From positions 1-51,796 of the forward strand of contig DAIBBI010000049.1 in NCBI GenBank assembly GCA_027442615.1: a DNA stretch of 51,796 bases, written 5' to 3'. The stretch is from JAJZRV01 sp027442615 (GTDB lineage Bacteria > Pseudomonadota > Gammaproteobacteria > Burkholderiales > Ferrovaceae). Below, one piece after another: positions 46,893 to 51,796 of the stretch; the stretch's first letter is position 1, and each line of letters begins with the position of its first letter. The position numbers and the translations under genes were made by a program. The notes under the pieces were generated by a model, which worked only from the letters and a program-made list of their open reading frames with translations, was not told the DNA's origin and ran no database searches.

Positions 46893-48827
46893 TCAGGCGG
46901 ACTGGCCGCCCAGATAGGCCTCGATCACCTTGGGATCAGACTGGACGTCGGCGGGCTTTCCTTCGGCAATCTTCTGTCCGAAGTCGAGTACCGATACCGT
47001 ATCCGAGATGCCCATGACCACGTCCATATGATGCTCGATCAGAATGACCGTAATGCCATGTTCGCGGATCTTGCGGATGATCTCGATCAGATCCTGAATC
47101 TCGGGTGAGGTCAGGCCGGCGGCGGGCTCGTCCAGCAACAACAGCGCCGGATTAAGACCCAGCGCGCGCCCGATTTCCAGCAGCCGTTGACGCCCGTAGG
47201 GCAGGTTGCGCGCCTCCTCATTGATGAATGCGCCCAGCCCCACAAAACTCAAAATGCTGGCCGCGCGCTCGCGCGCAGTGCGCTCTTCCTGGCGATAGCG
47301 CGCGGTGTTGAGCATGACGTCAAGAAGGGTGGAACGGTAGGTATGGTGCAGCCCCACCAGAACGTTCTCCAATGCCGTCATCTCGCCAAACAGTTGCAGG
47401 TTCTGGAAGGTGCGGGCAATGCCCTGCAGCGCGATGGCTGAGGGCGTCTGTCCTGAAATGGTTTTGCCGTTGAAAACCACCTCACCTTCCGTAGGCGTGT
47501 AAATGCCGGTGAGCACGTTCATCATGGTGGATTTGCCCGAACCATTGGGTCCGATCAGTCCGTGAATGGTTCCCTCGGCAATTTTGAGGTCCACCTCATT
47601 GAGCGCTTTCAGGCCGCCAAACTGCATCAGGATACGGCGCGCCTCGAGCAACAGACCGCCGCGCGCCACCGATTGGTCCGGCGTGGCCCATGCCGTCACA
47701 CCATGGGGAGAGACCTTCATGCGCGAGCGCGCCACCCACTCCGGTTTGTAGTGCCCAATGATGCTGCGAATCCAGCCGACGATGCCGTCCTGCAGGTAGT
47801 ACACGACGAACAGGATCAGGAAGCCGAAAATGGTGATGCGCCAATTGGTCATTTCCTGCAGGGTATACGCGCTGAACAACAGCGCCACCGCGCCCAGCAC
47901 GGGAACCACCAGGGGCTTCAGGTTGCGCTTGCCACTGATGAAGTGGCGCAGAACGAAGAAGCCCACGGCTCCCGCCCCGACCAGCGCAAGATCGCGAAAG
48001 AGGTTGATGTCGTCGAGCAGGTTGGGCAACAGCACCACGATGGCGGCACCCAGCACCGGCCCCATACGCGTCTTGCGCCCACCCATGATGATGGCGAGGA
48101 GAAACAATACGGTGAGTTCGAAGTTGAAGGTGTTGGGGGCAATGTAGAGCTCGTTGAAGGTGAACATGCCACCCGCAAGACCCGCAAGGCCCGCGCTGAT
48201 GACGAAGGCGTAGACCTTGTAGCGGTAAACGCTAACCCCCATGCAGTCCGACGCCACCGGGCTGCCCCGCAGGGCTTCAAAGGCACGGCCCAGATGGGAC
48301 TTGAGAATGCGGTTGACCAGCAGCATCGCCATCAGGAAAACGCCCATCACGAAATAGTAGTAGTGCTGCTCTTCGAGGACCCAGTCAAACAGCATGGGTT
48401 TTCTGATGGTGATGCCCATGGGTCCATTGGTGAGGAAATCCATCTCATTGATGAGGATCTGGGCGATGGTCCCAAAAGCCAGGGTGACCATGGCGAGGTA
48501 GGGCCCCGTGACGCGCAGGGCCGGCAGGGCCAGCAGTATTCCAAAAAACCCGGTCACCACGATGCTGGAAGGAATGGCCAGATAAAAGGGCAGGCCCAGT
48601 TTCCAGTTGAGGATGCCCGCCGCATAGGCCCCGATCCCGAACAGGGCGGCATGGGCCAGCGAGACTTCGCCGGTGTATCCCACCACGATGTCCAGGCCAA
48701 AGAGCAGGACGGCATAGATGGCGATCAACACCACCTGGTGGATGTAGTACTCGTTATGAATCAGCAGGGGAATGACGACCAGCAGGCCGATGCCCGCCAG
48801 CAGCGCTAGTGTTTGAACAGCTCTCAT
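46893..48827 (-). CDS. livMG: Fused LivM permease - LivG ATPase of a branched-chain amino acid-type transporter
   Basis: A 644-residue fusion. The N-terminal part (about 1-360) is a LivM-type permease with about ten helices (GYTGEVSLAHAALFGIGAYA, LYIAPNTFNFELTVLFLLAI, MGGRKTRMGPVLGAAIV); after a linker the LivG ATPase (about 395-644) has GPNGSGKST, ARNLPYGRQRLLEIGRAL, LLLLDEPAAGLT and ILIEHHMDVVM. Separate genes are the rule; fusions are seen in some proteobacteria. ATG at 48827 (MRAVQT). It lies 4 bases after livH. Confidence 0.93.
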   Translation of the reverse strand: MRAVQTLALLAGIGLLVVIPLLIHNEYYIHQVVLIAIYAVLLFGLDIVVGYTGEVSLAHAALFGIGAYAAGILNWKLGLPFYLAIPSSIVVTGFFGILLALPALRVTGPYLAMVTLAFGTIAQILINEMDFLTNGPMGITIRKPMLFDWVLEEQHYYYFVMGVFLMAMLLVNRILKSHLGRAFEALRGSPVASDCMGVSVYRYKVYAFVISAGLAGLAGGMFTFNELYIAPNTFNFELTVLFLLAIIMGGRKTRMGPVLGAAIVVLLPNLLDDINLFRDLALVGAGAVGFFVLRHFISGKRNLKPLVVPVLGAVALLFSAYTLQEMTNWRITIFGFLILFVVYYLQDGIVGWIRSIIGHYKPEWVARSRMKVSPHGVTAWATPDQSVARGGLLLEARRILMQFGGLKALNEVDLKIAEGTIHGLIGPNGSGKSTMMNVLTGIYTPTEGEVVFNGKTISGQTPSAIALQGIARTFQNLQLFGEMTALENVLVGLHHTYRSTLLDVMLNTARYRQEERTARERAASILSFVGLGAFINEEARNLPYGRQRLLEIGRALGLNPALLLLDEPAAGLTSPEIQDLIEIIRKIREHGITVILIEHHMDVVMGISDTVSVLDFGQKIAEGKPADVQSDPKVIEAYLGGQSA

Positions 48828-48831
48828 CGAA

Positions 48832-49722
48832 TCAAACCTTCTTGATGGTGGTCTTGCCAAATAACCCGCTGGGTTTGATTGCCAGCACCAACAGCAACAG
48901 GACCAGTCCGGGGACGTCCTTGTAGCCGGTGGATATGTAGAATCCCGTGGTGGTTTCAGCAACCCCCAACAGGATGCCGCCGACAATCACCCCCAAGCCG
49001 GAAGTGAGTCCCCCAATAATTGCGACTGCAAAAGCCTTCAGTCCCAGTACAGCCCCCATGGATGCTCCCGTCAGCGTGATCGGGGCAATCAAAACCCCGG
49101 CGAATGCAGCCGACATGGAAGACAATGCATATGAAAATGTGATGACAAGCCCGGTGTTGATGCCCATCAGCCCCGCTGCATCGCGATCACTGGATGTTGC
49201 CACCACGGCCTTCCCATAGATGGAACGCCGATTGAACAACTCCACCAGCACCATCATCAGGACGGCGCCCACCACCACCATCAATTCCATCGGCAGGACA
49301 TTGGCCCCGAAAATGTGAATGGGTTCGGTGGGAAGGGGCGAGGGAAAGGGAAGGTCGTCGCGTCCCCAAAGATTTTCGGCGGTATTGCGAAAGATGATGC
49401 CCAACGCGATGGTGGACATGATCCAGCCAAATTCCGACTTGGTCTTGATGGCGGGACGCACCCCCACAAACTCCACCACGGCGCCCTGCAAGGCGCCAAA
49501 CAACAGCACCAGCGGCACCATCAGCCAGTAATTCACATAGGGGCCGCCCAGGATGTCTCCGGAAAAACTCAAGCCCACCATGGCGCCCAGCATCAATGCT
49601 TCGCCCTGGCCAAAATTGAGGGTTCCCGAAGTGGCAAAGGTGGACTGGTAGCCAAACGCAATCACGGCGTAAATCATGCCGAGAGCAACACCGCTCATCA
49701 GCAGCTGCAGCAGGATATCCAT
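48832..49722 (-). CDS. livH: Branched-chain amino acid-type ABC transporter permease LivH
   Basis: A 296-residue permease with about eight helices. Typical segments are GVALGMIYAVIAFGYQ, FGQGEALMLGAM, ALSSMSAAFAGVLI and GLGVIVGGILLGVAET. It forms the membrane pore with LivM. It is separated from livJ by about 80 bases holding a strong hairpin, a usual place for uncoupling binding-protein and permease levels. Confidence 0.94.
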   Translation of the reverse strand: MDILLQLLMSGVALGMIYAVIAFGYQSTFATSGTLNFGQGEALMLGAMVGLSFSGDILGGPYVNYWLMVPLVLLFGALQGAVVEFVGVRPAIKTKSEFGWIMSTIALGIIFRNTAENLWGRDDLPFPSPLPTEPIHIFGANVLPMELMVVVGAVLMMVLVELFNRRSIYGKAVVATSSDRDAAGLMGINTGLVITFSYALSSMSAAFAGVLIAPITLTGASMGAVLGLKAFAVAIIGGLTSGLGVIVGGILLGVAETTTGFYISTGYKDVPGLVLLLLVLAIKPSGLFGKTTIKKV

Positions 49723-49773
49723 GGAAATTCCCGGTCGTGGATAGTAGGAACGAAGCGCGAATCTTTAAATGGC

Positions 49774-49797
49774 GCGTCCCGCCTTGCGGCGGGACGC
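49774..49797 (-). other. Inter-cistronic stem-loop between livJ and livH
   Basis: Perfect 10-bp stem GCGTCCCGCC/GGCGGGACGC with a 4-base loop, 7 bases beyond the livJ stop. On the minus strand no T-run follows, so it is better read as an mRNA-protecting stem that leaves the binding-protein transcript in excess over permease transcripts. Confidence 0.6.
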
Positions 49798-49804
49798 GGT
49801 TTTC

Positions 49805-51016
49805 TTACTTGGTATGCAGTGGATTCTTTCGGTCTTCTTCGTAAGCGTAAACCACATGCCCCGCCTTGACCTCACCCATCACCGGAATGCCGACGCTGAT
49901 GGCTTCGTGATTGTCATGGGAATAGGGCTTGTTGTAGTTGGTGACGACACCATCCACCTTCTGGTTCAGGTTTTCCAGGGCTGCACGGATCTTCGGCCCC
50001 TCGGTGGAACCCGCCTGCTTGATGGCAGCAGCCAGCAGGTACATGGAATCATAGCCCTGCGCCGCGGAAACCGGGGAGGGAATGCGCCCATTGGCAGGAT
50101 GGTAGGCCTTCAGGTAGGCATCGATGAATGCCTTGCGCTTGGGTGTGTTGGGTTCCTGGATGAAGGTTTGCGGCATGCGCGCGCCATCACTATTGGCGCC
50201 GGCATTGTCGATGAAGTTGGCCATCGACAGGGTCCAGCTGCCCACCATGGGGACCTTCCAGCCCAGCTTGGCCATGCCGTTGGCAATCTGTGCCAGTTCA
50301 GGTCCGATGCCATAGGTCAGGATGATCTGCGCTCCGGCGGCCTTGGCCTTGAGGAGCTGGGATGTCATGTCCGTATCCTTGATGTTGAATTTTTCAACGG
50401 CGACGGGTTTCACGCCTTTGGCTGCCAGCGCCTTTTCCAGATCCTCACGGCCCAGCTGGCCGTAGTTGGTGGAATCGGCCAGGATGGCCACCTTGGTGAA
50501 TTTGCGCTTGACGATCGCTTCGTCCACGATCATGCCGGACTGGATGGTATCGTTGGCCGAAGTGTGGAAGACATAGTTGTCATCAAATTCAGGGGGCAGA
50601 AAATGTTTGGTGATGAGGGAGCCCGTGGCCACATTATTGATGACGGGCACCTTCGCTTCCTGGTAAAACCGTTGGGAAGCCAGGGCCACGCCCGTGTTGA
50701 TGAAACCGAGATCAGCGACGACCTGTTCCTTGTTGATGAGTTCCTGGGCAATTTGCACACCCCGCTCGTTCTTGGCCTCGTCATCCCGCTCCACCAGTTG
50801 AATCTGGCGACCCAGGACACCGCCGGCCTTGTTGATTTCATCGGCAGCGAGGCGAACGCCGTCACGCATCGACAGCCCCATGGGAGAAGAACCCCCCGTG
50901 TAAGGACCGGAAACCCCGATCTTGATGGGGTCGGCAGCGACAGCGCCCAAAGCGAGCGAAACCAGAGTGGCGCCCAGCAACGGGGCTGCCCATTTGGGGA
51001 TTGCAAATTGCATCAT
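49805..51016 (-). CDS. livJ: Branched-chain amino acid-type ABC transporter substrate-binding protein
   Basis: A 403-residue periplasmic binding protein with a signal peptide (LLGATLVSLALGAVAA) followed by DPIKIGVSGPYTGGSSPMG, the Leu/Ile/Val-binding protein start, and two lobes with ELINKEQVVADLGF and KVAILADSTNYGQLG. The ligand may be an amino acid, amide or urea type and cannot be decided here. GAGGAGAAC precedes ATG at 51016, with a second ATG at 51013. It is the first gene of the liv operon. Confidence 0.92.
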   Translation of the reverse strand: MMQFAIPKWAAPLLGATLVSLALGAVAADPIKIGVSGPYTGGSSPMGLSMRDGVRLAADEINKAGGVLGRQIQLVERDDEAKNERGVQIAQELINKEQVVADLGFINTGVALASQRFYQEAKVPVINNVATGSLITKHFLPPEFDDNYVFHTSANDTIQSGMIVDEAIVKRKFTKVAILADSTNYGQLGREDLEKALAAKGVKPVAVEKFNIKDTDMTSQLLKAKAAGAQIILTYGIGPELAQIANGMAKLGWKVPMVGSWTLSMANFIDNAGANSDGARMPQTFIQEPNTPKRKAFIDAYLKAYHPANGRIPSPVSAAQGYDSMYLLAAAIKQAGSTEGPKIRAALENLNQKVDGVVTNYNKPYSHDNHEAISVGIPVMGEVKAGHVVYAYEEDRKNPLHTK

Positions 51017-51207
51017 GTTCTCCTCGTAGTAGAGAGTTTGGCCCTTATATGGTTTCCGCAGACAAGGCCTTTTTTGGTGGTGCCGCATTTTATCATGGGG
51101 CCCTGGCCGAGTATATCAGCAAAATTGCCCCGCTGACCCTGACGCAGGTCAAGCAGGACGCGGTATGCTAACGCACCAAGCCTGTTCCGGCGCACGGGGA
51201 GAACCGC
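51017..51207. promoter_or_regulatory. Divergent intergenic region between livJ and the gamma-CA gene
   Basis: About 190 bases with no credible gene. It must hold the promoters for the liv operon (-) and the hexapeptide-repeat protein (+). No clear -35/-10 pair, operator or attenuator was recognised. Confidence 0.35.
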
Positions 51208-51744
51208 ATGATTTACCGACTGGGCCAGCACACACCCGTCATCGATGCCAGTTGCTATGTGGATGAAAACGCCGTCGTCATCGGCGCCGTCACCCTGGGG
51301 GCCGAATCCACCCTCTGGTGCAATGCGGTCCTGCGCGCGGATAACGCCCCCATCACCATCGGCGAACGCAGCAACATTCAGGATGGGGCAGTCCTGCATA
51401 CCGATCCCGGCGTGCCGCTGACCATCGGCAATGACGTCAGCGTGGGACACCTCGCCATGCTGCATGGCTGCACCGTGGGTGAGGGCAGCCTGATCGGCAT
51501 CAAGGCGGTCATTCTGAACCATACGGTCATCGGCAAGCACTGCCTGATTGGCGCCAATACCCTGTTGACGGAAAACAAGGTCATCCCGGATGGATCACTG
51601 GTCATTGGCAGTCCCGGACGCGTGGTGCGCACCCTCTCCCCTGAGGAGATTGCCCACCTGAAAGGCAACGCGGACAGTTACGTGGCACGGGGAAAACTGT
51701 TCAAATCCCAACTGCAACGGGTCAACCCGCCAAAATCCGAATAG
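51208..51744 (+). CDS. Gamma-carbonic-anhydrase-family protein (YrdA-like)
   Basis: A 178-residue left-handed beta-helix protein with hexapeptide repeats (VVIGAVTLGAESTLW, NIQDGAVLHTDPG, VGHLAMLHGCTVGEGSLIGI). Zinc-type histidines occur at the usual sites: H in AVLHTD, VGHLAMLHG. GGGGAGAACCGC precedes the ATG. Catalytic activity in this subgroup is often not shown. It is followed by a probable hrcA start. Confidence 0.9.
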   Translation: MIYRLGQHTPVIDASCYVDENAVVIGAVTLGAESTLWCNAVLRADNAPITIGERSNIQDGAVLHTDPGVPLTIGNDVSVGHLAMLHGCTVGEGSLIGIKAVILNHTVIGKHCLIGANTLLTENKVIPDGSLVIGSPGRVVRTLSPEEIAHLKGNADSYVARGKLFKSQLQRVNPPKSE

Positions 51745-51776
51745 AATGGCGTTTTCCGGACCAAAAACTTCGCCCC

Positions 51777-51796
51777 ATGCTGGATAAACGCTCCAC
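51777..51796 (+). CDS. Possible start of hrcA, truncated by window edge
   Basis: Only seven codons (MLDKRST) are visible after an ATG at 51777. The heat-shock repressor HrcA starts in a similar way (MLxxRxxxLL), and TAGAATGG near 51742 could be part of an upstream promoter. The evidence is too short for a firm call. Confidence 0.25.

Noticed and set aside
47562..48809. Antisense frame opposite the livM-livG fusion
   Set aside because: Highly charged, repetitive composition typical of a shadow frame.
49769..51136. Long antisense frame opposite livJ
   Set aside because: The livJ frame has a signal peptide, ribosome site and family motifs; the antisense product does not.
1..51796. tRNA, rRNA or CRISPR arrays
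   Set aside because: No cloverleaf-like sequences with CCA-type ends, rRNA segments or regularly spaced direct repeats were seen; a covariance-model search would settle small RNAs.

Overview
The window reads as a high-GC, gene-dense proteobacterial chromosome segment. The housekeeping order (leuS-lptE-holA-proA-nadD-rsfS-rlmH-maf-rng, yggT-proC-yggS, ubiE-ubiJ-ubiB, a BPSS1780-type membrane protein beside thrB) fits a betaproteobacterium, probably of the Nitrosomonadales/Gallionellales type. An alternative complex III, a HiPIP, two c4-type cytochromes and a divergent cbb3-like oxidase suggest a respiratory chemolithotroph such as an iron or sulfur oxidiser. That lifestyle is inference; no iron oxidase or sulfur-oxidation gene is in the window.

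Layout. 1-1607: 3' part of thrB and a BPSS1780 membrane protein (+). 1614-15827: a mostly minus-strand terminal-oxidase locus. It holds a CcoN-like and a CcoO-like subunit, a CcoS-like protein, CcoG, SCO, a FixH/YtkA-like lipoprotein, a membrane-anchored cytochrome c, two formylglycine-generating-enzyme-fold proteins without the catalytic cysteines, an MFS-spermidine synthase fusion and many small membrane proteins, some of only 32-43 residues. A short plus-strand pair (43-aa peptide and a 'mini-CcoN') interrupts it. 16037-23257: alternative complex III, actA-B1-B2-C-D-E-F, with actB split into two overlapping genes. 23523-23828: HiPIP. 24234-24980: diheme c4 (+). 25103-27182: a second small cluster with a membrane cytochrome c, another mini-CcoN, a thioredoxin-like lipoprotein and an unknown protein. 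27187-29511: two unknown membrane proteins and another diheme cytochrome (-).

From 29558 on the content is housekeeping: UvrD-type helicase, the leuS-to-rng run, yggT-proC-yggS, a DUF971 protein, ubiE-ubiJ-ubiB, a branched-chain amino-acid type ABC transporter (livF, a livM-livG fusion, livH, livJ), a gamma-carbonic-anhydrase-family protein, and possibly the first codons of hrcA.

Proposed working. Alternative complex III oxidises quinol and passes electrons to HiPIP, c4 or its own heme c, and then to the adjacent cbb3-like oxidase. CcoG, SCO, CcoS-like and FixH-like proteins would serve copper and heme assembly. The many unknown small proteins look like dedicated subunits or assembly factors of an uncommon oxidase. 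Separately, three long perfect palindromes built from GGGGACAGACC units lie inside or across coding sequences (MFS-spermidine synthase, the holA 3' end, nadD). Two of them extend as perfect inverted copies of the host gene sequence, which points to a mobile or self-copying palindromic element.
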